The notes below the pieces were generated by a model. It saw nothing but the letters and a program-made list of their open reading frames with translations, was not told where the DNA came from and ran no database searches. The translations under genes and the position numbers were made by a program. A stretch of DNA of 64,000 bases, taken from contig NC_065893.1 of the NCBI RefSeq assembly GCF_905147045.1, forward strand, positions 1,550,001 through 1,614,000, written 5' to 3'. Below are positions 20,744-32,966 of the stretch, in pieces. This DNA is from Nymphalis io (taxonomy: Eukaryota; Arthropoda; Insecta; Lepidoptera; Nymphalidae). Positions within the stretch are counted from its first letter, which is position 1; each line of letters starts with the position of its first letter.

Positions 20744-22839
20744 TTAATAAACTTAATTTGTCTTTCGTGGGAAGTTATTGAACCTTTATGCAGTCGGAAC
20801 TGATTAATATGCTCTATTTAATATTTTATTGCGTATATATAAAATAATCTTATTTTGCTTACCAACATTACCTATATTTTAGTTTTTTATATATTATAAA
20901 TTTTAATGAAATACATGTTATCGTTTATAGCTATAAATTCGGTGTAGTTAGTTAACAGAATGACTATATTAACATTATAGTAGCGATTTAGTCATGCCAT
21001 AGCGTCGTAACTATATATTTAATACTTCAAAGTAAAGTGATATTTGGTATACACCGCGTTTCCCACAATTCACGTCTAGGTTTGGGCGTTGAAATATTAA
21101 TTTCGCTTTCGCAAACGTTTCGAATAACGCCTTCAGGAATATATCAAGGTCTCAAACTTGATCACCCACACTTATTTATCCACAATTAAAACGCAAATTG
21201 TGTGTAATTTTTGTACTTGTAAAGACACAATATAATAACTACTGCGTTTCTTGGCCTTTTTTCTTGTTAGAATATATATTAGAAAAGTGATTATGATGAT
21301 ATAAATTGCTTATAAAACTGTTTTATGTATTAATTCAAAATTTGATTTCAATATACACAAACTAATCCTTAATTTTGGATTGGCACTTTTCGAACATCGA
21401 TTTTACTGCTTTAATTAATGTTTTATATCCTAGACTTTACTTTTCATTTAAGCTTACAGAAAATGTTTCTTAAGAATAGACTTTAAAATGTCGATCGATC
21501 GTACGCAACAGATTCAAACAGAGCCAAGTCATACATATTCTCGCATAAAGCAGACCTGGACAGCTTCCAAGCGACGTGACTCTTTGCTACAGAGATGTTC
21601 CTATGCTAATATCAATACACGACAAACGTAACATTTGATCCAATTTTGGCTTCTTAGTAATACTTAATTACATCGGTATATACGTTATTAAGCATAGTAA
21701 AAAAATATTTCTCCAATTTATTGTATAGATACAATAGAACTAAAAAACCTGCATTCCGTTTAATGCTTTCGCTCAGAAAATTTCTCATAACGTTTGAATG
21801 AATGCCGTATCAACATTTTTGATGCAGATATTTGAATTTGATTTATTGATAATTTTTTCATTTTGAGTCATTCACTTTAAATTAAATTATTCTCTTTTAT
21901 ATTTACATATTTTCTTTAGTCTTAACAATCACTATGTATTTTAAACATTCTAATTCTTCTATTTTGTTTACCCCATATTTTTGTACTGTTACGAATATCG
22001 TGATCGGAGAATTTTTCCATTCGGTAAATCTGCGATCAAATCATCCGATTCGATTTGAACATTCTTGACACGTTGCGTATAAAGCCTACCATCGAATACA
22101 TCATCTCAATCTTCATGCAATGTATGCGTAATAGAGTCGATGGTTTATTTTTCTTTTATTTATTGGTGCGCCTTTTTATATGGAGCGTATTGATCCGGTT
22201 TTCATACTGTAACATGACACACGCTTACTGAATTATTGAAACGCAGTTACGTTTAACGCTGAGGACACACGTTCTACTTTCATTACAATATCGATGTATT
22301 ATGTCCATACCGATATTGATGGGCGGGACTGAATAAACTGACTAGATTCTCAATTTCTTTACCTTTACTAAACCTATAATCCGAATTAAGTAAACTAACT
22401 GTTTGTTGTACGCTTCAAAAGATTTAGAATTGAGATTGTCGACGCATAATATATTTATTTTCTTTTATTTGATGAAAAAAATCCTTCTTCTTTCTTTGAA
22501 AATAAGATTTCCTGGATGCTTTTTCCGCTTCGAATAATCGTTAGAGTCAGAATTCACAATGGCTAGTCGACACCTATTCTTGGCTTTACACTTTTCGCTA
22601 CGTTTCTTAACAATATAAAGTCTTTGACACATTTTCGTTCCAGATATTTGTATCAAAAAGAGATCATTTGTGAAGTGTAAAGGTTTTCATTATCTTTTTA
22701 AACTCAGTAGCTAAAATTGGCATGTGCATACGTCATGGTTAGTTCGATTTTAATGTTTACCCAAGTGTAACATTTGGCTCATTGCCCATACGATAGTAAC
22801 TTATTGTAACTCATTCACATTTCTCCATCACAATCGTTG
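20744..22839. other. AT-rich DNA with no recognised gene
   Basis: No gag or pol trace follows the primer-binding site. No other feature recognised. Confidence 0.5.
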
Positions 22840-22985
22840 TTCTACTCACACCTCCAATAGAATCTGTACGCAGCGCTCAGCGTCAGGATGCGAATTAAAA
22901 TAGACCGGACGCGCGCTCCCCGGTGATCAGCGTTATTGCTGTATTTGTGGACGAGAATGTTTCATCAGGTGATACTTAAATTAAC
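22840..22985. promoter_or_regulatory. G+C-richer non-coding island
   Basis: A patch with many CpG dinucleotides (ACGCAGCGCTCAGCG, GACCGGACGCGCGCTCC) directly before the palindrome at 22993. No frame or family recognised; a regulatory role is only a possibility. Confidence 0.2.
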
Positions 22986-22992
22986 CACACCA

Positions 22993-23053
22993 AGGAATTG
23001 ACAGTGTGATATTTATACAAGCTAGTTGTATAAATATCACACTGTCAATTCCT
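22993..23053. repeat. Perfect 28-bp fold-back palindrome
   Basis: Arms 22993-23020 and 23026-23053 are exact reverse complements; spacer GCTAG. The left arm starts AGGAATTGACAG. No repeat family recognised around it. Confidence 0.95.
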
Positions 23054-23125
23054 CACTGGTGAAATATTTCTTTAAACTTTAATGAGAAAATAATTAAAAT
23101 CTAATTGATTTAAAATAACTTACAA

Positions 23126-23256
23126 AGCCCAAAGACAAAGGCTTTCTCTCCTTTGAGAAGGTTTAGAGCTTATTCTACCATTCTGCTCCATTGCAGGTTG
23201 GAAACACACGTGTGTATCCGAGCAAGAATTGAAATATGAACACAAATTAAGCAAAA
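23126..23256 (-). mobile_element. Family M SINE, old fragment
   Basis: CTTTGAGAAGGTTTAGAGCTT, TCTGCTCCATTGCAGGTTGG and GAACACAAATTAAGCA keep the family order over the 3' half, heavily diverged. Confidence 0.65.
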
Positions 23257-24311
23257 ACCAATTTAATTATAAAATAAAACTTTGAATTATAGTTAAATTC
23301 TAAAACATTGAACATGACTTGTCTTTAAAAAAGATTAGTGCAAGTCGCTGTGAAAGTTATTTCATCTCTGCTGAAATATGAAACGGACTCAACCAAGCCA
23401 TATATCTCATTTAATATAAATACGCTAATTAACCTGTTCGCTGTTAAGCTATTTACCCGGGGCGATGGTCTCTCGTTAAGAAACTAACTTCGCCGTGAAC
23501 TTGGAGCAATCTCCATTGAGTTTTGTATGTAAGCTCGTTTCTAAATTATTTGCGTTATGTCTGATAACAAATATATTTTAACTACTCACATTATTCACTT
23601 ATACGCTCAAAGGTTTTTTTTTATTTTTCATTACCCTATGAGCCTATTGAGTGATATTGATTTGAAGTCGATATAATCAATAAACATACAAATGGAAACA
23701 AACATCCACCAACACACACACAAATACATATTCTTTATAGACTCCGGCATAACAGCGAAGCGTTTGTTAAATACGTGCAAATAAATTTGACGTTAATATT
23801 ACATTGGACTCTGGTCTGTTATACATTTATATTAAGCTAATCCAATTGAACCAATCAACAAGTAAATTCCATCTTAAATTGTATATCTTTTCGAAGCAGA
23901 TTTGATGATCGATTTGTCATCAAACACAATATGTATATAGCTATATATGCCAAGTTTCATCAATTGTTTTCTATTATTGTCATAGTGTGTCCATTGAAAT
24001 AAAATAATTAAAAGATAATGTTTAAGAATTGATGCATTTCGCGAGATCTTATTCAGCTTGAATGTTATTTCTGCAGTTTTCGTCTTGCACGGAGCTCCCA
24101 TTAATAATTTCGGCTTTACTTTCCACCTGTGCTCGTTCTAAACCAACCTGTTCATTCCGCATTGTTATTAAAATGGTAGTTTAAATTATTTAGCAAAGTC
24201 TTGTTAAGCCGTTTTACTTGATACCCGTTTTATGTAGTTTTCGTGACTACTTTAGTTCATTTATAATTGTAGTAAGTTTTAAAAGTAGGTTGCCTTTAAG
24301 TTAATGTTCTA
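23257..24311. other. AT-rich DNA with no recognised gene
   Basis: No feature recognised. Confidence 0.5.
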
Positions 24312-24393
24312 CCAGGTGGTAGGGCTTTGTGTAAGCTCGTCTGGTGCCATACCATCAGGTTACCTAGCTGCCATGCCAATGTTATAAAAAAAA
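24312..24393 (-). repeat. Family A, internally deleted copy
   Basis: The head (AGGTGGTAGGGCTTTGTG) joins within 30 bases to tail sequence (ACCATCAGGTTACC) and an A tract. About 200 internal bases are missing. Confidence 0.75.
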
Positions 24394-24659
24394 TTATTAC
24401 ATAAATTACTTGGAAATATAGCAAATGCTTAGATTAAGTTATTTTGCTTGGTTGCTTTTGAACTGTATCTATGAATAAGATACTGTCTGAAAAACTTCGA
24501 AATGTGGTTATCAAAGTAGTTTTAAGTCTGTTATCGACCATCATTTGACGGAGCTGAAAAGGTATAATGTTGCTTCGCAATAATGGATTGGCGGCCGATA
24601 AGTCCCTCTAGATGAGATGATTGTCACTGTGTAGGGTGAATATATAATCTATAAAAAAA

Positions 24660-24876
24660 GTAACAGCCTGTAAATGTCCCACTGCTGGGCTAAGGCCTCC
24701 TCTCCTTATTTGAGGAGAAGGTTTGGAGCTTATTCCTTCACGCTGCTCCAATGCGGGTTGGTGGAATACACATGTGGCAGAATTTCGATGAAATTAGACA
24801 CATGCAGGTTTCCTCACGATGTTTTCCTTCACCGAAAAGCACGAGATGAATTATAATCACATGAAAATTCAGTGGA
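24660..24876 (-). mobile_element. Family M SINE, 5'-truncated
   Basis: Good match from TAACAGCCTGTAAATG to TGAAAATTCAGTGG; the tRNA-like head is absent. A short internal deletion removes AAATTAAGCAC. Confidence 0.85.
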
Positions 24877-24944
24877 AAATTCAATGGTTATATAATGTAT
24901 GCTACAATTTATTTTTATTAAATAATTTAAGAAGTCCAAGACCT

Positions 24945-25040
24945 TTACCATTGACTAAAAAAAACCGCTGAGTTTCTTTCTCCGGTTCTTCTCAGGTCTG
25001 ATGATTTATTTCCGAAACGTTGGTAGATTTTTGATTTTGA
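24945..25040 (+). mobile_element. LINE 3'-end fragment
   Basis: CCGCTGAGTTTCTTTC, CCGGTTCTTCTCAGG and a repeated GATTTTGATTTT tail resemble the 3' ends of non-LTR elements common in Lepidoptera. The clade cannot be set from this fragment. Confidence 0.45.
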
Positions 25041-25249
25041 TTTTAATTGATTGATTTTTTGATACCACATGATATGCAATTATTCTTTGTCTTCATAAAA
25101 TTCGTAAATAGAATCCGATATTAAACACGAATATTGAAATTTTGCAATTTATATATAGCTGTTTGTTATTTGCCAGACCGGCACCGCAACTATCATAGTC
25201 ACAAGAATAATAAATTAAACTAATATCGCAGTAAAAACCGGAATATTAT

Positions 25250-25400
25250 ATACTAGATTTCGTCTGTGTCTTAGGGGAAGCGGGTCAGATATTAGGTAAA
25301 AAGTAGCCTATGTCCTTCCTTCGGATTCGAGTTTGCTTCATACAAAATTTCACTAAAATCAGTTCGTTAATATATTTTTATATGCATTTATAATATTCGT
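25250..25400. repeat. Possible family E-related repeat fragment
   Basis: AAAAAGTAGCCTATGTCC and ACAAAATTTCACTAAAATCAG, ending at ATTTATAATATTCG, resemble common lepidopteran dispersed repeats. Weak. Confidence 0.35.
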
Positions 25401-25784
25401 ATACATTACAATAATCCGAAATGTTACCAGAATATGGTCATAGTCTCCCATAGTGAGTAGGGAATGAAGAGTAGCTAATATCCTGTTTATGTTTCGGGAA
25501 CATTAATCTTATCCCATTGGTGTCGGACGTTGATGAGATGGAATTGTTGCCGCAATCCCACTATACCATTGTTTGATTTATTTCTCCCTTAATATGCAGG
25601 TGTGTAATTTCTCTTGTAATCTTAAATTGGTCCTCAATGGCTCAACAATTAGCGAGCTAATGGTTCTTATGTCAAATTCTCATTGATCTAGTTTTATTTT
25701 CTTGTATTCCTAGGGCAAATTATAAAAGTGATATAAAGATAGGGCGTCATAATACTTTCTTTGTTTTTTATTTTATAAAATAGG

Positions 25785-26176
25785 TGTTTTTTTTATAAAT
25801 ACTCGGGTGGGTAAATAGACCACCTGATATTAAATGGTCACCGTCATATACATTGACGCTGTAAGAAATATTATCCATTACCTATAATGTCATTGGGACC
25901 ATGGTAACTAAGATATTACGTCCCTTGTGCCTGTAGTTGCATTGCTCACTCACACTTCAAACTAGAACACAACAATACTAAGTACCGTAACCGTAACAGC
26001 CTGTAAAAGTCCTACTGCTGGGCTATATGCCTCTCTCTTTTTGAGGAGATTGTTTGAAGCTTATTCCAAACTTATTATAAACACAACACAATAAATATAA
26101 TAAGTGTTACAGTAGAACATGTAATGAGTAGGTGGTACATAACCAGACGGGCTTGCACAAAGCCCTCCCGCTAAGT
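25785..26176 (+). repeat. Family A, old copy split by an M fragment
   Basis: Family A landmarks from the T tract (25785) to CACAAAGCCCTCCCG (26176), diverged. The copy is interrupted at about 25989-26069 by an M-family 3' fragment. Confidence 0.75.
25989..26069 (-). mobile_element. Family M SINE, 3' fragment nested in family A
   Basis: GTAACAGCCTGTAAAAGTCC through GAAGCTTATTCC. Related sequence AACACAACA-AT occurs on both sides, compatible with a decayed target duplication. Confidence 0.7.
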
Positions 26177-27207
26177 ACAACTTGAAGATGGTGAAGCACA
26201 TAAATCGGTTTCTTTTATCTAAATGTGTGCTGTTACACTTTTAAAAATAATGTAAAAAATAGCTAACACAATATGCCATAGCTTAAAAACCTGCTGACTA
26301 ATATTTCTGAATTGAATACGTTTCAACATGCATGAATATTAGAAGCGTTTGTGTACAATGGTGTAAAAAAGTGCTAAACGAAGTGCGTCTGAGGGCCGCT
26401 ACGTGATCCCGCATATGCATGCACAGGGATTATATCAATACCATACTTTTAAAACAACGGTAAAATAAATTGTATGCAGTGTATAGAGTTGAAAATGTAG
26501 CTAAAATTATTTTATACTTTTTCACCGGACCAGTACTTGAATAATTTTAAACACCGTAATAAATTTTTAAAAAAATAACAGCTTTTCAGACTTAATGCAT
26601 AGGCTTATGCTATTCTAATCTATCTATAACATGTATATATATAAACAAAGCTAATACAAACGAAACCGTCGGCAGACCTCCGGAACGTGCTGCATCTTTT
26701 AGTAAAAGTTCTTTATTTATATTGGTTCATTAGATTTTTTCAGTTAGGCAATACAAAAAAACCGTCTCTCTCTCCGTATATATGAATATAGATTAATATC
26801 AAGTAATATATATTTAATTATCTAGTTATACGAGTACCAAATTGAAATATAAATAACATACATCCGAAGCAATTAGTTGTAGACTTTCATTACTCTACTG
26901 AATTAATGAACATTGAGATAAATGATAATAAAGATAGCAGTCGGTTCTAGAACAAATACACCCTTTTGTACAAAAACATTTTCGCTTCCACTGAAATGCT
27001 CTTTACATTTTCACCCCTCCAGCACTATTTTATACCTATTTTCCTTTTAGGACACCTTTAAAATTTTTGGACTATTATGAAAATGCACTTCGCTTTATTT
27101 ATATTTAACTGGCAGGCAAATGTCGGGGACTTTGAAACAGTTGAGTGTGGAACTTATATTCCCACGTTATTACAATGTATAATATTTTTTATGCTAAATT
27201 ACTAATA
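26177..27207. other. AT-rich DNA with no recognised gene
   Basis: No feature recognised. Confidence 0.5.
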
Positions 27208-27345
27208 AAGTCAAAATATACTTTATTCAAGTAGGCCAACGTAATTGGTCCGTACCGATGTTCGGACTGTAGGTTGTACCGAGAAGAACCGGCAAGAACA
27301 TCATTAGTTTCTCTTTTTAACAATCAGAAAATTACATGTAATAAT
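27208..27345 (+). mobile_element. LINE 3'-region fragment
   Basis: AAATATACTTTATTCAAGTAG and ACCGAGAAGAACCGGCAAGA are familiar pieces of a dispersed non-LTR element of Lepidoptera. Orientation and clade are not certain. Confidence 0.4.
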
Positions 27346-27799
27346 CATATACAATTATATTTATATAACCTGTATGAACATGAACGAATACTAATTCCAA
27401 GCTCTTCTATCATTTCATGAATCCTTTACAGTATAATATGCCTTATTTATTAATATTGTTTTGTCTATTTATCTTTTAATTGAGCTTTGAGTTTGTATCA
27501 AATGCGTCAGGACTGAATCTGTCATTTTATATATAGATTACAGTTCCCTAACGGTAAATATATCGTCCACCAGTCTAAATTTCGGCCTATAGCCTGTAAC
27601 GAGAGTAACACACAACCAACTTCTATTTATGCCTCGACTCGGGATTTGAAACCAAACATTAGTAGTCAAGTTTTAAAGAATAAACATTTGTCGTTTGTTT
27701 TCGTTTTCGATTATCCACTAAAGTAAATTTGACAGAAATAATGCTTAAAAACTGAGTTAAAATATAAATTCTACATTTAATAACTCCATGTATGTTTAT

Positions 27800-27985
27800 A
27801 TATAACTAGTTTCCACCCACGGCTTTGCTCGTGTGTGAGGGGAGAGAGACGAGATAGGTACCCCATGTTCTTTTCTGTACCCCCAGATAATGTGTATACA
27901 AAATCCTAGACATTTGGTTGAGTAGTTAAAACGTGAAAGCGTAACAAACAAGCAAATAAACTCAATGTATTTATAATATTAGTAA
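27800..27985 (+). repeat. Family E interspersed repeat
   Basis: From AACTAGTTTCCACCCACGGC through GGTACCCCATGTTCTTTTC and GTGAAAGCGTAACAAACAAG to TTTATAATATTAGTA. The same landmarks occur reversed at 14080, and shorter terminal pieces at about 39003 and 59738. Confidence 0.55.
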
Positions 27986-28215
27986 AGACTTTATTATAAC
28001 GGAAAAGAAAATCTAAAAACACAACTTGTCCCCGTACGTATCTCTTGATATTATGACTTAAAAATATTAAACTTTATTTAAAAACGTTGGCTCTTTTAAA
28101 TCGGCTTTAATATTGTGTTTTGTTGTTTAGAGGTTCAGAGCGAAATTATGGGTTGAAGTATTCTATTTATTTAGTGATAACTATTTTCTGTTTATAAATA
28201 TAAAAGTAAAGTTAC

Positions 28216-28268
28216 TGAGCTAAAGCCTCTGTTTTTGAGAAGTCTTTTAGCTTATTCCGCTAATCCGG
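28216..28268 (-). mobile_element. Family M SINE, tiny degenerate fragment
   Basis: ACTGAGCTAAAGCCTCTG and TTAGCTTATTCCGC recall the 3' part of the family. Low certainty. Confidence 0.4.
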
Positions 28269-28419
28269 TTTCAATTTCCTCCGGTTAATACTCCGGTTTA
28301 ATTCGAGTTGATATATTTTATTAATTACATAATTTATACTTTAAAACAATAATCTATTTAATATAAAATTAGGAAAATCCATTATTTATTTTGACAATAT
28401 GCCTCACAATTGTCACAAA

Positions 28420-28600
28420 ACGTTTTCGGTTCAATACCGTTTCCACCGTCCGGAGCACCTGAATCGGCTCCCTTTAAAATTAATCATTCGTTAAATCTCC
28501 GAGCTTCGTTGTGATTAATTGTTTTCTCGCGACAATTACCTTAAAAGCGTCTCAATAAAAATGATTAGTTATCATATTAAACTTTTTGATTAATCGTTCG
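28420..28600. promoter_or_regulatory. Non-coding island with paired TTAAT motifs, possible regulatory element
   Basis: Balanced composition with CCGTTTCCACCGTCCGG and several homeodomain-like TTAAT/ATTAAT cores. No frame. Speculative. Confidence 0.2.
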
Positions 28601-28691
28601 TAATTTTTTTTATCTTAAATAATAAAATGGTTCCATTTATCGAAAATGGAATGTAATATAAAATCAATACTGATTGAACAAGTATGTATTA

Positions 28692-28800
28692 CAGTAACAG
28701 CCTGTGAATGTCCCACTGCTGGGCTAAAGACCTCCTCTCCCTTTTTTGAGGAGAAGGTTTGGAGCTTATTCCACCACGCTGCTCCAATGCGGGTTGGTGG
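28692..28800 (-). mobile_element. Family M SINE, 3' third
   Basis: CAGTAACAGCCTG to GCGGGTTGGTGG. Flanked by AGTATGTATTA at 28681-28691 and 28821-28831; between the element and the right copy are two more ATATGTATTA units. Confidence 0.85.
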
Positions 28801-28831
28801 AATATGTATTAATATGTATTAGTATGTATTA
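28801..28831. repeat. 10-bp tandem repeat, three units
   Basis: AATATGTATT, AATATGTATT, AGTATGTATT in a row. It looks like amplification of the SINE's target-site duplication. Confidence 0.85.
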
Positions 28832-28865
28832 ACGATGATATTTTTTTTATATTTTTTTTACATAC

Positions 28866-28938
28866 CTGAGACCTGAGGTCCAAACCCTCGAGATCTGCGG
28901 CCATATATTTAGCTACCAGATCAACGAGATAGTCACGA
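28866..28938 (-). mobile_element. Family D SINE, head fragment
   Basis: ATCTGCGGCCATATATTTAGC and CAGATCAACGAGATAGTC match the tRNA-like head of family D; box B is decayed (GAGGTCCAAACCCTCG). Confidence 0.6.
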
Positions 28939-29605
28939 TTAAATGTCTATGTAGTACATATAAGGATGTATTTTAATCAATATCAGTTTTTTTTTTGTAG
29001 TAAAAAATTCAGTGAATATCTATCGTAAGAAAAATATGGCTACGTTAAACCAAGTTGGCTATTGAATTCAGACCGGCACTTACTCTTACAGACTTCATTA
29101 TGTAAATCTCACTATAAAATCGGAATTTAGGATCTAAAGGAAGAACGAAATTTTATACTATTGACGCAGATGTTTCCTTTAAAGCAGACATAATCTATAA
29201 ACTACTTACATGTCAATGACTCGACAGCATTTTCACATATTACTTTATTAGTGTAAGAATTAAAACGAAAATATAATTTAAGGACTTTAATTTAACATAT
29301 GTACAGTCAGCTTCATATATAATATAACGTAACAGATATGATTACTAAGTACAGAGAACAAGTAAAGTAATCAATATTATTCATACAACCTTTTAATCTT
29401 TACTGAGTATACTTGTATATATATCGTAAATTTCGGGCAGGTCTCAAACGATTTGTCTAAAATTTTGTATTTAGATAAGGTTTTGCTCTTTGTTTATTTT
29501 TATAGGTCTTTCTGAAAAAAAAAACAAATACACAAGAAAAAAAACATTAGAGCCGAGCGACAATCTCGCCGCCCAGCTACTTATTATTTAAACCATCCAT
29601 TTAGT
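28939..29605. other. AT-rich DNA with no recognised gene
   Basis: No feature recognised. Confidence 0.5.
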
Positions 29606-29881
29606 ATAATAATAATAATAATAATAATAACCTGGTACATTATTCACGCACGGCCATTTGATCCCAAATTAAGCAGAGCTTGTACTATGGAAACCAGACA
29701 ACTGATATACTACTTTTTTTTTGTAAATACATACTTATATAGATAATTACACCCAGACTCAGGACAAACCGGTATGTTTATGCACACAAATGTCTGTCCT
29801 GGATGGGAATCAAACCCACCACCTTCGGCGTGAAAGGCAATCTATATAATCTATAGTCTATCAACCACGCCAACCGGCCCC
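29606..29881 (-). mobile_element. Family C SINE (tRNA-derived, TAA-tailed)
   Basis: On the minus strand: a tRNA-like head with GGTGGGTTTGATTCCCA (box B), the body with CTGGTTTCCATAG and ACACACGG-like segment, and a (TAA)n tail at 29606-29630. Compared with 31770, the head carries an extra AT-rich segment. Confidence 0.8.
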
Positions 29882-30030
29882 AAATATGTATAAATGTATC
29901 GAAGCGCGAACGTCGTGTAATATATGTAGGAATTCATTCAAACTTTTATTAAATTTTAAGTATAAGTTGTTCGCACACTATGCCCAATTAATGATCCTGG
30001 CTAAAAAAAAATAAACATTTCTCTTTACAG

Positions 30031-30143
30031 AGGTCGCCTGGAAGAGATCACTGTAAGTGATAAGGCCGCCTTTACATCCTTTATGTACTACTTGTTATTA
30101 TATGTTTGTAGATTGTGTGCAATAAAGGATTAATAAATAAAAT
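30031..30143 (+). mobile_element. LINE 3'-end fragment (CR1/Jockey-like)
   Basis: TCGCCTGGAAGAGATCACTG, GATAAGGCCGCC and GTGCAATAAAGGATTAATAA form a typical lepidopteran LINE 3' UTR. The copy at 57950 shows the same landmarks. Confidence 0.6.
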
Positions 30144-30451
30144 GGTAACAATTGAATCGCCAGTGATCTACTAAACATTCAAAGTATACAAAAATATGGA
30201 ACACACTATAAAAACAAACGTACGTAAGTAAATGTATATTTAAGAAAATTAACCATAAAATAAATCAATCAACGGAAATAATTCTATATTTCTATTGTAT
30301 TTTTGATTTCGTATGGCTTCGTTATATTCTTTCTTCTTCTTCTATTCTATTATTAATGAAGTATGTGTATAATATTAAAAAATTAAACTAAACATTACGA
30401 TATTGCATTTATGCAACTTCTAAGAAGAAAATTACCAAAGTAATATTTCTA

Positions 30452-30650
30452 TGTAGTGGTTAGAACACATGAATCGTGGATTCAAAACCGAGCTTTGCTT
30501 AATTAGTATAAAATTATAATTAATCTCGTCAAAACATCATTAACTTGACATGTTTATCCACTAAACCGAATTAGAACAGCATGGTGGATTAAGCTCTAAA
30601 ACTCATCAAAACGAGAAGAGTTTTACCAGCAATAGAATATTTACAAGCTG
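30452..30650 (+). mobile_element. Family M SINE, old degenerate copy
   Basis: GTAGTGGTTAGAACACATGAA (box A side), AGAACAGCATGGTGGATTAAG and TTTACAAGCTG remain. Box B is altered. Confidence 0.65.
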
Positions 30651-31769
30651 ATATATTCAATTACATTTCATAGATATTCGTATGTCCAGACTAATTCAGC
30701 CGACTTAATAACATAAGCCTATAAAGTACACTAACCTAACTAGTACGAGTAGTAGACGCTTTACTTGCAATATGCTTAGATCGCTTTGTTCCCGTAGAAT
30801 AATCCTATTATAACTTTGGTGACCGGCCCTATATCGCAGCGAGAAGCCACTTGCATTAAATGAAAGCTACTTAAAATTATAGCTCTTTGACAACTTGATA
30901 CATTGATAGTTTTGACTTATATTAATATTATTTTACTATTAGTTTAGATAGAAAAAGTTTGTTGGAGCTGAATTTATAAATATTATGTATAAAATTAATT
31001 CATTAATTAATTTTTCATTTAATTACTCACAAACATTATTTTTTATTAATTTCATTGTCCCTGTTGTTATAACATACTAAATAAAATAAAGCGAAAGCAG
31101 CTTTGTTCCAACCGTACGTTACTTGCTTTACAATCTGTTCAATTCGATTATTTATGAATAAGCTCTTTAGAAAATTTACGTAAAACGTTTACTAGAAATT
31201 ATAATAGAGCATGAAAACCTTACGTTTTCCGTTTGTCGATAAAATAATTCATACCTTCAAATTCACTACATCATCATAATTTTCAATTCACAAAGGCCCA
31301 AATAATGTGAAATACTCAAATCCAATTGGCACTACACGACAAAGCGTAATCGGCAATCGTATTCCACACACCCTTTGAAATCGTTTATGATCCCGAGTGG
31401 TCTGCAAATTGAAAACCGCTTGCAACCATCCTCTCTCGTGTAGATTAGTAACGTGAGCGAGATAAATAATATTAAAACAAATTTGCTAGAAAATGACGGA
31501 TATATTTTTAAGCTTAAATTGACGTGAAGTGTCAGCATTTAAAAGTAATTTAAAGAAACTGTTAAATCTCGGCCCAACCAATAATATCTAGTCATAGCTT
31601 TAAGCTTATTTTGTACGAACTCTATTGGCAAAATACAATAAGCGTCAAACTGTATCAGGAGATAAGGAAGTTGGCCAGCTGTGGTCATTAACGGGCGGTT
31701 AACGGCTGATTTACAGTTATAATAGAATACAATATTGTCGTGATATAAGAACAATAACAATAATTTGAC
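30651..31769. other. AT-rich DNA with no recognised gene
   Basis: No feature recognised. Confidence 0.5.
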
Positions 31770-32041
31770 GAGCCGGATGGCGTGGTTGGTGGATGCTTGC
31801 CTTTCACGCCGAAGGTTGTGGGTTCGATTCCCACCCAGGACAGATATTTGTGTGCATGAACATATCTGTTTGTCCTGAGTCTGGGTGTAATTATCTATAT
31901 TAGTATGTATTTACAAAAGAAAAATAGTATATGTAGTATATCAGTTGTCTGGTTTCCATAGCACAAGCTCTGTACAAGCTTAATTTGGGATCAGATGGCC
32001 GTGTGTGAAAAATGTCCCAGGATATTATTATTATATTATTA
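31770..32041 (+). mobile_element. Family C SINE, full length
   Basis: Head GAGCCGGATGGCGTGGTTGG, then a perfect box B GGTTCGATTCC, body with CCTGAGTCTGGGTGTAATTA, and a tail GGATATTATTATTATATTATT. The tRNA-like head is the Pol III promoter. This is the best copy of the family in the window. Confidence 0.85.
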
Positions 32042-32833
32042 ATACCTACACACGTACACACATACAGACACAAACATACATGTAGATATCTAAATACAAA
32101 TAACATTGTGTAATCCCTTATTTGGCTTTACTGCAAAGAAAAATAGAATATTTCATATTGAAACGCTATTGTTTTAGCAACAAACAATGGTTCAGTTTAA
32201 AAACACCAAACATGTCATAAAATACGTTAAAAAAAGAGTACAAAACTCAGAGAAATAATTGTAATGAGAAAAAGAAAAAATATTAACAAAATATATTTGT
32301 ACGTCGGATTAACATGTTTCCAAACGTATCAAGTTCTTAAATTAAAACAGACATTTAATAAGAAAAGAGAAAATACCTTTTTAATTTTCAAATTAATAAG
32401 TCGAATGTAGCCTGTAATGACTTTTTTCTGCTTCTCGTCGTTTTTCTTTCTGGGATACAGAAATTTTTCGTATTACATTATATTTTCTTTATTAAATAAT
32501 TAATGTGGGTAATGCATACTTTTTTTATAAAATTTTGCTAATGACTAACTTATATAAAATGTAAATTTATTATGTAGCAATTAAAAGCTTATTGCTTCAC
32601 TTTGTTGCGTTGAATATTAATATTGCATATTACATTCTATTTAAATACAGTAAGGAGATATGTAAGTATAAACTTCAGTGACCGACGTTAGACATCTGAT
32701 TTTGTCTTTTTAAATAATATATCTTCTCGTACCAAAGGCACACGTTTATCAATAAACAAAAAATAAAAAAAATTCTTAGATTTATTTGATACGTGAATAT
32801 CTAACAACAACAAAGTTTGTGGAATTAAGTTAT
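32042..32833. other. AT-rich DNA with no recognised gene
   Basis: No feature recognised. Confidence 0.5.
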
Positions 32834-32966
32834 ATATGTGGCAGATTTTCATCTTACTTATGCATCTTTCCTCCCGATATTGCGGAACCGGCATGAGATG
32901 AATAAACACAAACTAAGCACATGAAAATTCCAAGTGGCCCGTGTTCGAATCCCCGATGTTTGGTTA
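32834..32966 (-). mobile_element. Family M SINE, degenerate middle and head
   Basis: ATGTGGCAGATTTTCAT, GGCATGAGATGAATAAACAC, AAGCACATGAAAATTCCA and a box B relic (TTCGAATCCCCGAT). Confidence 0.65.

Noticed and set aside
31770..31850. Possible tRNA gene with a perfect box B
   Set aside because: The sequence does not close into a tRNA cloverleaf with acceptor stem, and it continues into the repeated family C body with a TAA tail, so it is a SINE head.
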